A DNA stretch of 64,000 nucleotides, from positions 310,001 to 374,000 of the forward strand of contig NZ_BMRF01000002.1 of the NCBI RefSeq assembly GCF_014648495.1. Direction: 5' to 3'. Positions within the stretch are counted from its first letter, which is position 1, and each line of letters opens with the position of its first letter. The stretch comes from Actinomadura cremea. GTDB taxonomy: Bacteria; Actinomycetota; Actinomycetes; Streptosporangiales; Streptosporangiaceae. Position numbers and translations under genes: made by a program. The notes under the pieces were generated by a model. That model was given only the letters and a program-made list of their open reading frames with translations, made no database searches and was not told the origin of the DNA. This document shows, in pieces, positions 50,929 to 59,703 of the stretch.

Positions 50929-51864
50929 TCAGCCCGCGCGCGGATGGTCCGCGAAGAACTCCCACAGCCGCTCGCTCGCCCCGGACGGCCACTCGTGCTT
51001 CCCGCCCGCGATCGTGCAGAACGCGACGGCGAGCCCGTCGGCTCCCTTGCCGGTGCTCTGGCACTTGCCGTTCTCGCCGAGGCCCGCGACGTCCTCGCGC
51101 AGCTCCGGCAGCCCCGCGCGCTTCCGCCAGAAGTCGACGGCCGCCGACGCCGGCGGGAACGGCCGCTTGTCGTTGAAGTCGCGGTCGCCGCCACCCTCGA
51201 ACGGGACGTTCGAGTCGTCGGTGCCGTGCACGATCATCGCCGACACCGGCCTGTCGGGATCGCACTCGGTGACGAGCGCCCCCTCCACCGCGCCGATCGC
51301 CGCGACCATCCCGGGCTTCTGGCACGCGAACCTGTGCGCCATCCCGGCGCCGTTGGAGAACCCGGTGACGTACACGCGGTCCGGGTCGGCGAGCCCCGCC
51401 TCCGTCAGCTTGGTGATCAGCTCGGACAGGAACTCGACGTCGTCCAGATCGCCGATCTTGGCGGCGCCGCAGCAGTCGCCGGCGTTCCACGTCGTCATGA
51501 ACCCGTTGGGGTAGGCGACGAGGAAGCCCTGCTCGTCCGACAGCTCGCTGAAGCCCGTCCGGTCCTCGGCGCGGTTCATGTCCGCGAGCCCGCCGTGCAG
51601 GGCGAGGACGAGCGGGGGCGGTTCGGCGGGACGGCCGTCCTTCCACTCGCCCTCGGCGACCTTCGGCGGGACGTGCAGCAGGTACTCGCGGTGGCCGAAC
51701 GCGTCGACCTTGAGCTTCTGCTTGTGCGTCCCCTCGCCGGTCGGGACGCCGTCCACCTTCGCCGGGCGCCCGCCCTTCCCGGGTTCGCCGCCCCCGCCTC
51801 CGCCGTCCGAACAGCCCGCCAGGACGAGGGAGACCGCCACCACCACGAGCAGGATTCGCCGCAT
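50929..51864 (-). CDS. Secreted lipoprotein esterase, LpqC/PHB-depolymerase-like
   Basis: A 311-residue protein with a lipoprotein signal (RRILLVVVAVSLVLAGCSDGG, lipobox LAGC) and a Gly-rich spacer. The esterase fold has LVLALHGGLADMN (oxyanion), GFSNGAGMAHRFACQ (nucleophile Ser) and IVHGTDDSNVPFEG (acid), with His in GGKHEWP. It resembles LpqC and feruloyl-esterase/PHB-depolymerase family 1, so it probably hydrolyses external esters. TACTTT (51877-51872) lies seven bases before ATG, implying a leaderless mRNA. Confidence 0.87.
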   Translation of the reverse strand: MRRILLVVVAVSLVLAGCSDGGGGGGEPGKGGRPAKVDGVPTGEGTHKQKLKVDAFGHREYLLHVPPKVAEGEWKDGRPAEPPPLVLALHGGLADMNRAEDRTGFSELSDEQGFLVAYPNGFMTTWNAGDCCGAAKIGDLDDVEFLSELITKLTEAGLADPDRVYVTGFSNGAGMAHRFACQKPGMVAAIGAVEGALVTECDPDRPVSAMIVHGTDDSNVPFEGGGDRDFNDKRPFPPASAAVDFWRKRAGLPELREDVAGLGENGKCQSTGKGADGLAVAFCTIAGGKHEWPSGASERLWEFFADHPRAG

Positions 51865-51898
51865 GGCAGGCAAAGTAACCGTAAATCGCGGCAATAAA

Positions 51899-53035
51899 CT
51901 ACTCACTGGTAGTAATGCGGGTGACGCGCACCTCGCGCGTGCCCGCGTCCGCGGCCGCGAAGTCCAGCAGCCGCCGGGCCTCCGCTTCGAGGGCCTCGGC
52001 GTCCGGCCCCGAGGGCTCCGCGTACGTCCGGACGGTCAGGACGGCCGCGTCCCGCTCCCGTGCGAGCTCCCACTCGCCGCCCGTGAACCCGTCCAGCAGC
52101 ACGATCCCGGGCAGCGGCCGCCGCTTCGCGTAGCGCTGCGCCCGGTACCCCTCGGTGATCACCAGCGACCGGTCGGCGTGCGACAGCAGCAGGTTGTCGA
52201 AGTCGTACAGCAGGCGCGGCGGCGCGGGCGTCGCGGGGTCCGGGCGCGGCGCGTCCGGCAGGTCGAACAGCTCGCGCCCGCTCGACTCGTCCGCGAACGT
52301 CACCAGCCGGGGCCGCAGCCGCTCCATGACTTCCGACAACCGGGTGAGTCCCGACCACGTCTGCACGTCCGGCACGCTCGCCGGGCCGAACGCGGCGAGG
52401 TAGCGCAGGATCAGCCCGTCCGGGGAGGCGCCCGCCGCGAGCGGACGACCGAGCCACGACTCGGCGGTGGTGTGCGCGATCGGGCCGCTCCGTCCCCACA
52501 CGCCGCGCGGCGGGACCTGCACCAGGGCCATCCGGTTGCGGGCCGCGTACGCCAGCGACGCCGGTGCCCGCTCGCCCCATCCGGCCGCGCGCCCGTGCTC
52601 GGCGAGTGCCGCGCCGAGCCGCTTGCCGGTCAGCGGCTCGGCCTCCAGCAGCGGACGGGCGGCGGCGACCAGCTCGTCCATGTCCAGGCCCTCGACCGGC
52701 TTGCCGTGCGTGAAGTTCCGGAACAGGTCCCGGTCGAGGACGGGCTGGATCGGCGGCCGCATCCACAGCGCGTCCCGCGCGCTCACCAGGTGGATCGTCG
52801 ACCGCATCAGCGCGAGCCGGACGATCTTCCGTTCGACGAGCAGGTCCGCGATGTCGTCCGGGGTCACCCCGTCCAGCCTGGTCCCGAGACCGGCGTACCA
52901 GGAGTGCGGCGTCTGCGCCTGCAGGCCGGCGAGCCGCTCGACGGCCTCCACCACGGGGATCGTGGCACGTTCCAGGAGCATCTGCCGGTGGAGCAGGGCG
53001 CGGTTGCGCGCGCGGAAGGAGAGTCGCCGTGTCAT
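51899..53035 (-). CDS. Winged-helix DNA glycosylase-like protein (HTH_42/AlkZ-like)
   Basis: A 378-residue protein of the HTH_42 superfamily: SFRARNRALLHRQMLL, the GLQAQTPHSWYAGLGTR segment, LALMRSTIHLVSARDALWMRPP, RYLAAFGPASVPDVQTWSGL, LLYDFDNLLLSHADRSLVI. The Q-A-Q matches the Q-x-Q catalytic motif reported for AlkZ, a glycosylase that unhooks interstrand crosslinks. Full promoter TGGACA-N17-CAGAAT then seven bases to ATG 53035, leaderless. Activity is predicted only from motif and fold. Confidence 0.78.
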   Translation of the reverse strand: MTRRLSFRARNRALLHRQMLLERATIPVVEAVERLAGLQAQTPHSWYAGLGTRLDGVTPDDIADLLVERKIVRLALMRSTIHLVSARDALWMRPPIQPVLDRDLFRNFTHGKPVEGLDMDELVAAARPLLEAEPLTGKRLGAALAEHGRAAGWGERAPASLAYAARNRMALVQVPPRGVWGRSGPIAHTTAESWLGRPLAAGASPDGLILRYLAAFGPASVPDVQTWSGLTRLSEVMERLRPRLVTFADESSGRELFDLPDAPRPDPATPAPPRLLYDFDNLLLSHADRSLVITEGYRAQRYAKRRPLPGIVLLDGFTGGEWELARERDAAVLTVRTYAEPSGPDAEALEAEARRLLDFAAADAGTREVRVTRITTSE

Positions 53036-53042
53036 GCCGGCC

Positions 53043-53091
53043 ATTCTGCCGATCATGGGGGCAGATGTCCAGAACGGAATGATCCGTTCTG
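53043..53091 (-). promoter_or_regulatory. Leaderless promoter and adjacent palindrome of the AlkZ-like gene
   Basis: -35 TGGACA (53071-53066), 17-nt spacer, -10 CAGAAT (53048-53043). A 9-4-9 inverted repeat CAGAACGGA-ATGA-TCCGTTCTG (53070-53091) abuts the -35, as for an activator or repressor site. Confidence 0.6.
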
Positions 53092-53239
53092 TCGTGTTCG
53101 GGATCCATCGAGGTCCCGCAGGCCGGCCCGGACGACCTCCGCGACGTCCCCGACCTGCGGGTATCGCGTCCGGCGGGGCCCGCCGCGGCGTAAGCTCGGG
53201 GACCGGAAAGCAGACCGCGGCGAGAGAGACCGATAGATC

Positions 53240-54088
53240 GTGAAGCAGTACGTCCTGACCCTGTCGTGCCCCGACCGGCCCGGAATCGTCGCCGCGGTCT
53301 CCGGGCTGCTCGCCGAGCGCGGGTGCAACATCGTGGAGAGCCAGCAGTTCGGCGACCCCGAGACCGGCACGTTCTTCATGCGCGTGCAGTTCGGCGCGCT
53401 GCCCGCCACCGACCCCGACGAGCTGCGCGGCGCGTTCGCGTCGCTGGTGCCCGAGCTGGGCCTGGAGTGGAGCCTGCACGACCTGGCGGAGCGCCCGCGC
53501 GTGCTGATCATGGTGTCGAAGGGCGGGCACTGCCTGAACGACCTGCTGTACCGGCACCGGTCCGGGCTGCTCGACATCGACGTCGTCGCGGTCGCCTCCA
53601 ACCACCCCGACCTGCGGCCGCTCACCCAGTCGTACGGCATCGACTACCACCACCTGCCGGCCGGGTCCGGGGGCAAGCCCGCGCAGGAGGCCGAGATCCT
53701 CGCGCTGGTCGAGCACTACCGCGCCGACCTGGTCGTCCTGGCCCGCTACATGCAGATCCTCTCGGACGACTTCTGCGCCAAGCTGCCCGGTCAGATCATC
53801 AACATCCACCACTCGTTCCTGCCGAGCTTCAAGGGCGCCCGCCCCTACCACCAGGCGCACGCGCGCGGCGTCAAGGTGATCGGCGCGACCGCCCACTACG
53901 TCACCGCCGACCTGGACGAGGGGCCGATCATCGAGCAGGAGGTCGCGCGGGTCGACCACACCCACAGCCCCGAGGAGCTCGTCGCCGTGGGCCGCGACGT
54001 CGAGTGCCTCGCGCTGGCCCGCGCCGTCCGGTGGCATTCGGAGCACCGCGTCCTGCTCAACGGCGACCGCACGGTCATCTTCCGCTGA
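53240..54088 (+). CDS. purU: Formyltetrahydrofolate deformylase
   Basis: A 282-residue enzyme producing formate and THF from 10-formyl-THF. An N-terminal ACT domain (YVLTLSCPDRPGIVAAVSGLLAERGCNIVESQQF) precedes the formyltransferase-like domain with the Asn/His/Asp triad (INIHHSFLPSFKGARPYHQAHARGVKVIGATAHYVTADLDEGPIIEQ). GTG 53240 with GAGAGAGACC upstream. It supplies formate for purine synthesis and balances one-carbon pools. Confidence 0.94.
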   Translation: MKQYVLTLSCPDRPGIVAAVSGLLAERGCNIVESQQFGDPETGTFFMRVQFGALPATDPDELRGAFASLVPELGLEWSLHDLAERPRVLIMVSKGGHCLNDLLYRHRSGLLDIDVVAVASNHPDLRPLTQSYGIDYHHLPAGSGGKPAQEAEILALVEHYRADLVVLARYMQILSDDFCAKLPGQIINIHHSFLPSFKGARPYHQAHARGVKVIGATAHYVTADLDEGPIIEQEVARVDHTHSPEELVAVGRDVECLALARAVRWHSEHRVLLNGDRTVIFR

Positions 54089-54149
54089 CCCCCACCCGGT
54101 GATCTTGCGCTGACGTGCGCATATGTCGGCATGGCGTGTTTCACTCCCC

Positions 54150-54173
54150 GTGTTTCTAGGTCACGATGGGTAA
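54150..54173 (+). promoter_or_regulatory. Possible SigB-type stress promoter
   Basis: GTGT-N14-GGGTAA fits the Streptomyces SigB consensus GNNT-N14-16-GGGTAY except for the last base. It lies 31 nt before the DUF6286 gene. Predicted by pattern only. Confidence 0.35.
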
Positions 54174-54203
54174 CGAAGTCCGACGTGGCTCACGGGGGTG
54201 GCT

Positions 54204-54818
54204 ATGACCGAGACGCTGGTCAAGGACCTGATTCGGGATGCGCGAGACGAGAGGCGGGCGCGGCGGCTGGCGGTACGCGAGTTCCGGCCGCCCCGGGCGC
54301 TCGCCGGCCTGACGGCCGCGCTGCTGCTCACCGCGTTCGGCGGGGCCGCGGCCGTCGAACTGCTGGCGGCGGCGCTCGGGTCCCGCGTGCATCCGATCCC
54401 CGGCGCCGGCGGCGTCCTGGACGCCCTGCACCGGCTGCCGTGGCGCGACCCCGTCATGACGGCCGGGGCCGCCGCGACCGCCGCGCTCGGGCTCGCACTC
54501 GTCCTCGCCGGGCTGCCGGGACGGCTGCGGGTCGTCCCGCTGGCCGGGGCCGACGCCCGGCTCGCCGGCGGCCTCACCCGCGGCGACCTGCGGCGGACGG
54601 TCGCCGCCGCGGCCCTCGGGGTGCCCGGCATCGAACGCGCGCGCGTCCGCGGCCTCGGCGTCCTGCGGCGGCGGATGATCGTGCGGGTCACGACGCCGTA
54701 CCACAACCCCGCCAACCTGGCGGACCTGGTCGCCGACGCCGTCGGCGACCGGCTCGACGCGATCGAGCCGATGCGGCGCCCGCTCGTGGACGTCCGCGTC
54801 GGCTACCGCCGAGGCTGA
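54204..54818 (+). CDS. DUF6286-type membrane protein (orphan Asp23-cluster paralogue)
   Basis: A 204-residue protein with a basic cytoplasmic start (DLIRDARDERRARRLAVREF), two membrane helices (LTAALLLTAFGGAAAVELLA and MTAGAAATAALGLALVLAGL) and a C-terminal domain (VPLAGADARLAGGLTRGDLRRTVAAAALGVPGIERARVRGLG...VRVTTPYHNPANLADLV). It is a paralogue of the product at 61214. ATG 54204 follows GGGGGTGG. Function unknown; the family sits with Asp23 proteins. Confidence 0.78.
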   Translation: MTETLVKDLIRDARDERRARRLAVREFRPPRALAGLTAALLLTAFGGAAAVELLAAALGSRVHPIPGAGGVLDALHRLPWRDPVMTAGAAATAALGLALVLAGLPGRLRVVPLAGADARLAGGLTRGDLRRTVAAAALGVPGIERARVRGLGVLRRRMIVRVTTPYHNPANLADLVADAVGDRLDAIEPMRRPLVDVRVGYRRG

Positions 54819-54829
54819 GGGGGCACCGC

Positions 54830-55381
54830 ATGCGCATCGCGATCACGGCCACCGGGACCGTCCTGCTGGGCTGCGGCACGGCGGGCCTCGCCCTCGGGCT
54901 CGGCGCCTTCGGCCTGGCGGGCTCGCCGCCCTTCCATCCGGCGCTGGTGGCGTTCGCCACCGACAGCCTCTGGTTCCTGCCGGTCCTCACGGGCCTCGCG
55001 GAGGCGGTGGCCCTCGGCGGGCAGCTGTGGCTGATCATGCAGGTCCGGTCGGCCGTCCAGCGGTGGCGGCCCGACCTGGACGCCCGGACGCGCGAACGCG
55101 CGCGGGAGGCCGCGGGCGACCTCGTCCGGGACGCGCGCGGCCTCCCGGGCGTCCGGGACGTGCGGATCCGGCTGACCGGCAGCGTGCACCGGCCGCGGCT
55201 GCGGATGACGGTGGTGTGCGCGGGCGACGCCGTGCTGGGCGAGGTGTACGGGGAGCTGGGCGCCGGACCCGTGGAACGGTACCGGCGGGCGGTCGGGATG
55301 CCCGACCTGCCCGCCGTGATCCGGTTCCGGCTGGCGTTCCCCCGCCCCGACCGGCGCCGCCCGCGCCTGGAGACGGCCTGA
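54830..55381 (+). CDS. AmaP-like membrane protein (Asp23-cluster paralogue)
   Basis: A 183-residue protein with two membrane helices (an Ala/Leu/Gly-rich first helix near residues 5-32 and LWFLPVLTGLAEAVALGGQLWLIMQV). Its soluble part resembles the Asp23-like fold (LPGVRDVRIRLTGSVHRPRLRMTVVC). It pairs with DUF6286 at an 11-nt gap, just as 61214-61822 do. Whether it anchors an Asp23 protein is inference from the analogous AmaP. Confidence 0.72.
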   Translation: MRIAITATGTVLLGCGTAGLALGLGAFGLAGSPPFHPALVAFATDSLWFLPVLTGLAEAVALGGQLWLIMQVRSAVQRWRPDLDARTRERAREAAGDLVRDARGLPGVRDVRIRLTGSVHRPRLRMTVVCAGDAVLGEVYGELGAGPVERYRRAVGMPDLPAVIRFRLAFPRPDRRRPRLETA

Positions 55382-55384
55382 GCG

Positions 55385-56812
55385 TCAGCCCTTGGCGGTG
55401 CTGACGGCCGCCGTCTCCCGCTCGGCGGCGTCGCCGTCCGGCGCCGCGCCGTCCCGCGCCGGGTCCTGCGCGTCGCCGTCCGGACGGTCCGTGCCGCCGG
55501 CGTGGTGGTCGTCCACCATCGACGCCTCGTCGAACGGGTCCTCGCCCGCGAGGACGCGGCGGGCCTTGCCGGCGTCGAACTCGCGGGTCCACACGCCGAT
55601 GACGACGGTCGCGACGGCGTTGCCCGCGAAGTTCGTCAGGGCGCGGGCCTCGGACATGAAGCGGTCGATGCCGACGATGAAGCCGACGCCGTCCACCAGC
55701 TCGGGCTTGTGGGACTGCAGGCCCCCCGCGAGGGTGGCGAGGCCGGCGCCGGTGACGCCCGCGGCGCCCTTCGAGGCGATGATCATGAAGAGCAGCAGCG
55801 GGATCTGCTCGCCGACCGACAGCGGCGCGTCCTGCGCGGACGCGATGAACAGCGTCGCCATGGTCAGGTAGATGGCGGTGCCGTCGAGGTTGAAGGAGTA
55901 GCCGGTCGGGACGGTGATGCCGACGACCGGGCGGCTGATCCCGAGGTGCTCCATCTTGGCGATGAGGCGGGGCAGCGCCGACTCCGACGAGGACGTCGAC
56001 AGGATCAGCAGGAACTCGCGGGCGAGGTAGCGCAGCAGCGTGAAGACGTTGATCCGGGCGACCAGCCACAGCACGGTGCCGAGGATGACGAAGACGAACA
56101 CCACGCAGGTGATGTAGAAGCCGATCATGATGACGGCGAGGCTGCGCAGCGCGTCCCAGCCGCTGGAGCCGACGACGGCGGCGATCGCGCCGAACGCGCC
56201 GACCGGCGCGGCCCACATGATCATGGAGAGCACGCGGAAGACGAGCTTCTGCAGGTGCTCGATGCCGCGCAGGATGGGGGCGCCCGCCGGGCCGAGCTGC
56301 TGCAGCCCGAAACCGACCAGCAGCGCGACCAGCAGCGTCTGCAGGACCTCGCCCGTGGTCAGCGCCGACACCAGCGTGTCGGGGATGATCCCGAGCAGGA
56401 AGTCGACGGTGCCCTCGCCGCCCTCGGCCTGCTCGTGCGCCGACGACACGCTCGACGGGTCGAGGTGCATGTTCTCGCCCGGGTGCAGCATGTTGCCGAC
56501 GACCAGGCCGATCGTCAGCGCGAACGTCGACATCAGCAGGAAGTAGCCGAGGGTGATGACCCCGACCTTGCCGACGCTGGCCGCGCGGGCGACCGAGCCG
56601 ATGCCGAGCACGATCGTGCAGAAGATGACCGGCGCGATCATCATCTTGATCAAATTGACGAACGCCGCGCCGATCGGCTTCAGTTCGAGCGCGAAGTCCG
56701 GCGCCGCGATCCCGACGGCGACGCCGGCGACCACGGCCGCGATGACCGCGAGATACAGGTAGTGCATGCGGTCCTTGGGCTTGTGGCCCGCTGGGGTGGG
56801 GGTGGCAGCCAA
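55385..56812 (-). CDS. dctA: Dicarboxylate:cation symporter (DctA)
   Basis: A 475-residue DAACS symporter with about eight helices and two hairpins: LILSTSSSESALPRLIAKM (Ser-rich HP1), VPTGYSFNLDGTAIYLTMA, and SKGAAGVTGAGLATLAG (HP2). The C-terminal 80 residues are Asp/Ala-rich. It imports C4-dicarboxylates with Na+ or H+. TTG 56812 is the start: AAGGAG lies seven bases before it and no ATG fits. It is divergent from a CitA/DcuS-like kinase, the expected regulator. Confidence 0.9.
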   Translation of the reverse strand: MAATPTPAGHKPKDRMHYLYLAVIAAVVAGVAVGIAAPDFALELKPIGAAFVNLIKMMIAPVIFCTIVLGIGSVARAASVGKVGVITLGYFLLMSTFALTIGLVVGNMLHPGENMHLDPSSVSSAHEQAEGGEGTVDFLLGIIPDTLVSALTTGEVLQTLLVALLVGFGLQQLGPAGAPILRGIEHLQKLVFRVLSMIMWAAPVGAFGAIAAVVGSSGWDALRSLAVIMIGFYITCVVFVFVILGTVLWLVARINVFTLLRYLAREFLLILSTSSSESALPRLIAKMEHLGISRPVVGITVPTGYSFNLDGTAIYLTMATLFIASAQDAPLSVGEQIPLLLFMIIASKGAAGVTGAGLATLAGGLQSHKPELVDGVGFIVGIDRFMSEARALTNFAGNAVATVVIGVWTREFDAGKARRVLAGEDPFDEASMVDDHHAGGTDRPDGDAQDPARDGAAPDGDAAERETAAVSTAKG

Positions 56813-56921
56813 AACGTGTCTCCTTCGCTTATCCGGCGGGCACACTATGCGCGCGGCCTGTGACCCCAGTCACGTTTGTGTACATTTCGTTCACGTGTCG
56901 GGCACTGGAGGTTTGCGAGAG

Positions 56922-58595
56922 GTGAAGGCGCTGGCCGCGGCGTCGTTCGGACGCTGGAGCCTGGCGCGGCGGCTGCTCGTGCTGCAGGCCGTCGTCGTCG
57001 GGCTGCTCGTCGTCGTCGGCACCGCTCTCGCCGGGCTGGACGCGCGCCGCGCGGCGCACGACCGCGCCGAGCAGACCGTGACCGCCGTCGCCGAGAGCAT
57101 CGCCGACTCCCCGAGCCTGCGCGCCGCGCTGACCGGACCGGACCCGACGTCGGTCCTGCAGCCCTACACCGAGCTGATCAGGCACGACACCGGCATCGAC
57201 TTCATCACGATCATGGCGCCGGACGGCACCCGCTTCACCCATCCGGAACCGGCGCGGATCGGGGGCCGGTTCGTCGGCAACACCGGCCCCGCGCTCGCCG
57301 GCCGCACGTTCAGCGAGACCTACACCGGCACGCTCGGCCCGTCCGTCCGGACGGTCGCGCCCGTCTTCGGGGACCGGGACGGGGTGGTGGCGCTGGTCGC
57401 GGTCGGCATCACGGTCCGGGAGATCTCCGCGGAGTTCCGGGAGCGGCTCGTCTCGCTCGGGACGGTCGCGCTCGCGGTGCTGGGCGTCGGGATCGCCGGG
57501 AGCAGCCTGATCTCGGCGCGGCTGCGGCGCCAGACGCGCGGCGCCGCGCCCGGCGAGCTGCGCGAGATGTTCGACTACTACGAGGCGATCCTGCACGCCG
57601 TCCGGGAGGGGCTCCTGCTGACCGACCGCGCCGGACGGGTCGTGCTGTACAACGACGCGGCCCGCGACCTGCTCGGCCTGCCGCCGCCCGGCGAGGTGCG
57701 CGGCCGTCCCGCCGCCGGGCTCGGACTGCCGGACGCGCTGGCCGCGGCGCTCGTGTCGGCCGAGCCCCGGTCGGACGAGATCCACGTGGGGGACACGCGC
57801 GTCCTGGTCGTGAACACCTCGCCCGTCCGGTCCGGGGAGCGCGCGATGGGCAACGTCGTGACCCTGCGCGACCACACCGAGCTGCAGGGGCTGACCGGCG
57901 AGCTGGACACCGTGCGCGGATTCGCCGAGTCGCTGCGGTCGCAGGCGCACGAAGCGGCGAACCGGCTGCATACAGTGGTGTCGCTGGTGGAACTGGGACG
58001 CCCGGAGCAGGCCGTGGAGTTCGCGACGTCGGAGCTGGCGGCGGCGCAGCGGCTCACCGACCGGGTCGTCGGCGCGGTGAGCGAGCCGGTGCTGGCGGCG
58101 CTGCTGCTCGGCAAGTCCGCCGAGGCCGCCGAGCGCGGCGTCGAGCTGGACCTCGGCGCCGCGTCGGCGCTGGACGGCCCCGCGGGCGGGATCGAGCCGC
58201 GCGACCTCGTCACGATCCTCGGCAACCTGATCGACAACGCGGTGGACGCCGCGATCGCCGGGGCGGACCGGCGGCAGCCCCGGGTGACGGTCACCGTGCG
58301 GGCGGAGCCGGACGGCCTGGTGCTGGCGGTCGCCGACAGCGGTCCGGGCGTCGACCCGGCGGCCGTCCCGGACCTGTTCCGGCGCGGCTGGACGACCAAG
58401 AGCGGCGGCGGCGACGCGGCCGGGCGCGGGCTCGGGCTCGCGCTGGTCGGGCAGGCGGTCCGCCGTAACGCGGGGAGCATCGAGGTGAACGCCGGGAGCA
58501 TCGAGGCGAGTGCGGAGTGCGACGGCGGCCGGTCGGGGGCGGAGTTCACCGTCCGGCTGCCGGCCCGCGCGCGGACGGAGGGGACGGTGCGATGA
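56922..58595 (+). CDS. CitA/DcuS-type sensor histidine kinase
   Basis: A 557-residue kinase: TM1 about 17-38, a PDC sensor domain to about 175 (ESIADSPSLRAALTG, DTGIDFITIMAPDGTRFTHPEPARIGGRF), TM2 about 180-198, PAS 216-320, phospho-acceptor His343 in QAHEAANRLHTVVSLVELG, and an ATPase (N-box LGNLIDNAVDAA, DSGPGVDP, GRGLGLALVGQ). It probably senses C4-dicarboxylates or citrate outside the cell. GTG 56922 has GGAGG ten bases upstream. ATGA overlap couples it to the regulator gene. Confidence 0.9.
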   Translation: MKALAAASFGRWSLARRLLVLQAVVVGLLVVVGTALAGLDARRAAHDRAEQTVTAVAESIADSPSLRAALTGPDPTSVLQPYTELIRHDTGIDFITIMAPDGTRFTHPEPARIGGRFVGNTGPALAGRTFSETYTGTLGPSVRTVAPVFGDRDGVVALVAVGITVREISAEFRERLVSLGTVALAVLGVGIAGSSLISARLRRQTRGAAPGELREMFDYYEAILHAVREGLLLTDRAGRVVLYNDAARDLLGLPPPGEVRGRPAAGLGLPDALAAALVSAEPRSDEIHVGDTRVLVVNTSPVRSGERAMGNVVTLRDHTELQGLTGELDTVRGFAESLRSQAHEAANRLHTVVSLVELGRPEQAVEFATSELAAAQRLTDRVVGAVSEPVLAALLLGKSAEAAERGVELDLGAASALDGPAGGIEPRDLVTILGNLIDNAVDAAIAGADRRQPRVTVTVRAEPDGLVLAVADSGPGVDPAAVPDLFRRGWTTKSGGGDAAGRGLGLALVGQAVRRNAGSIEVNAGSIEASAECDGGRSGAEFTVRLPARARTEGTVR

Positions 58596-59305
58596 GCGGC
58601 ACGAACGGCGGCACGCCGATCCGGGTGCTGGTGGTGGAGGACGAGCGCGTCGCGGCGGAGGCGCACCGCGTCTACGTGGAGCGCGTCCCCGGGTTCGTGG
58701 TGGCCGGCGTGGTCCACTCGGGCGCGGACGCCCTGCGGTTCTGCCGCCGCGCCCCCGTCGACCTCGTCCTGCTGGACTTCTACCTGCCCGACACGCACGG
58801 CCTCACCGTCTGCCGGGCCCTGCGCGCCGAGGGGCGCGAGGTGGACGTCCTCGCCGTGACGTCCGCGCGCGACCTCACCGTCATCCGGTCGGCGGTGTCG
58901 GCCGGGATCGTCCAGTACCTGCTGAAGCCGTTCACGTTCGCGTCGCTGCGGGAGCGGCTCGAACGGTACGCGCGGTTCCGCGACCAGACGGCGCGGGCCG
59001 GGGAGGTCGCCGGGCAGGCCGACGTGGACGGGATGCTCGCCGCGCTGCGCACCCCCGGGCAGCCGACGCTGCCGAAGGGGATGAGCGGCGAGACGCTCGA
59101 CCGGGTCAGCGCGGCGCTGGCCGGGGCCGCCGACGGGCTGTCGGCCGCGGCCGTCGCCGACCTGACCGGCGTCTCCCGTGTCACCGCCCGCCGCTACCTG
59201 GAGTACCTCGCCGACAACGGGCTCGCCGCACGACGCCCCCATTACGGGCAGATCGGACGCCCGGAGGTGCGGTTCTACCCCGAGCGGACGCAGGCCGCCG
59301 GGTAG
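58592..59305 (+). CDS. CitB/DcuR-type response regulator
   Basis: A 237-residue protein with a receiver (IRVLVVEDERVAAEAHRVYV, phospho-Asp62 in LVLLDFYLPD, switch Lys in YLLKPF) and a C-terminal winged helix (LPKGMSGETLDRV, LSAAAVADLTGVSRVTARRYLEYLADNGL). It pairs with the kinase upstream and likely drives the divergent dctA gene. Start ATG 58592 lies in the kinase stop. Confidence 0.92.
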   Translation: MSGTNGGTPIRVLVVEDERVAAEAHRVYVERVPGFVVAGVVHSGADALRFCRRAPVDLVLLDFYLPDTHGLTVCRALRAEGREVDVLAVTSARDLTVIRSAVSAGIVQYLLKPFTFASLRERLERYARFRDQTARAGEVAGQADVDGMLAALRTPGQPTLPKGMSGETLDRVSAALAGAADGLSAAAVADLTGVSRVTARRYLEYLADNGLAARRPHYGQIGRPEVRFYPERTQAAG

Positions 59306-59372
59306 AACGGGCGCGACTCGGGGTACCACTGGGACGAAGGTTCGTCAGTGCAACGACTTCGGGGGAGTTGTC

Positions 59373-59543
59373 GTGGGTGACGTGAACGACAGGACCGAGC
59401 GCAGGACCCAGGGCGAGGCGGTCGGCGACACCGCCGCCGAGGGCGAGGAGCGGAGGCCCGCGCGGGACGCCGCGAAGCGCAAGGGCGCCGCGCCGAAACC
59501 CGGCGACGCCGCGCGCAAGATGCGCGCGATGTTCAAGGGGTAG
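59373..59543 (+). CDS. Small highly charged protein (56 aa)
   Basis: GTG 59373 with GGGGGAG five bases upstream. The product is rich in Arg, Glu, Lys and Ala (DVNDRTERRTQGEAVGD ... KRKGAAPKPG ... KMRAMFKG) and looks disordered. It is on its own between the two-component system and the Asp23 operon. No family recognised. Confidence 0.45.
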   Translation: MGDVNDRTERRTQGEAVGDTAAEGEERRPARDAAKRKGAAPKPGDAARKMRAMFKG

Positions 59544-59703
59544 CGGGCTCGGCGGAGGCGTTCTCGTGGCGGGGCCGGTGGGAGACCACCGGCCCCTCGC
59601 ACGTCTGGCAAAACCGCGTTGACCTGGTCTTTGTCCATTTTGGCGGTTTTTCTGGGCCATGGCGAGCATCACCCTGTCGTTACCGATGCATTGGGGGGAC
59701 GTC

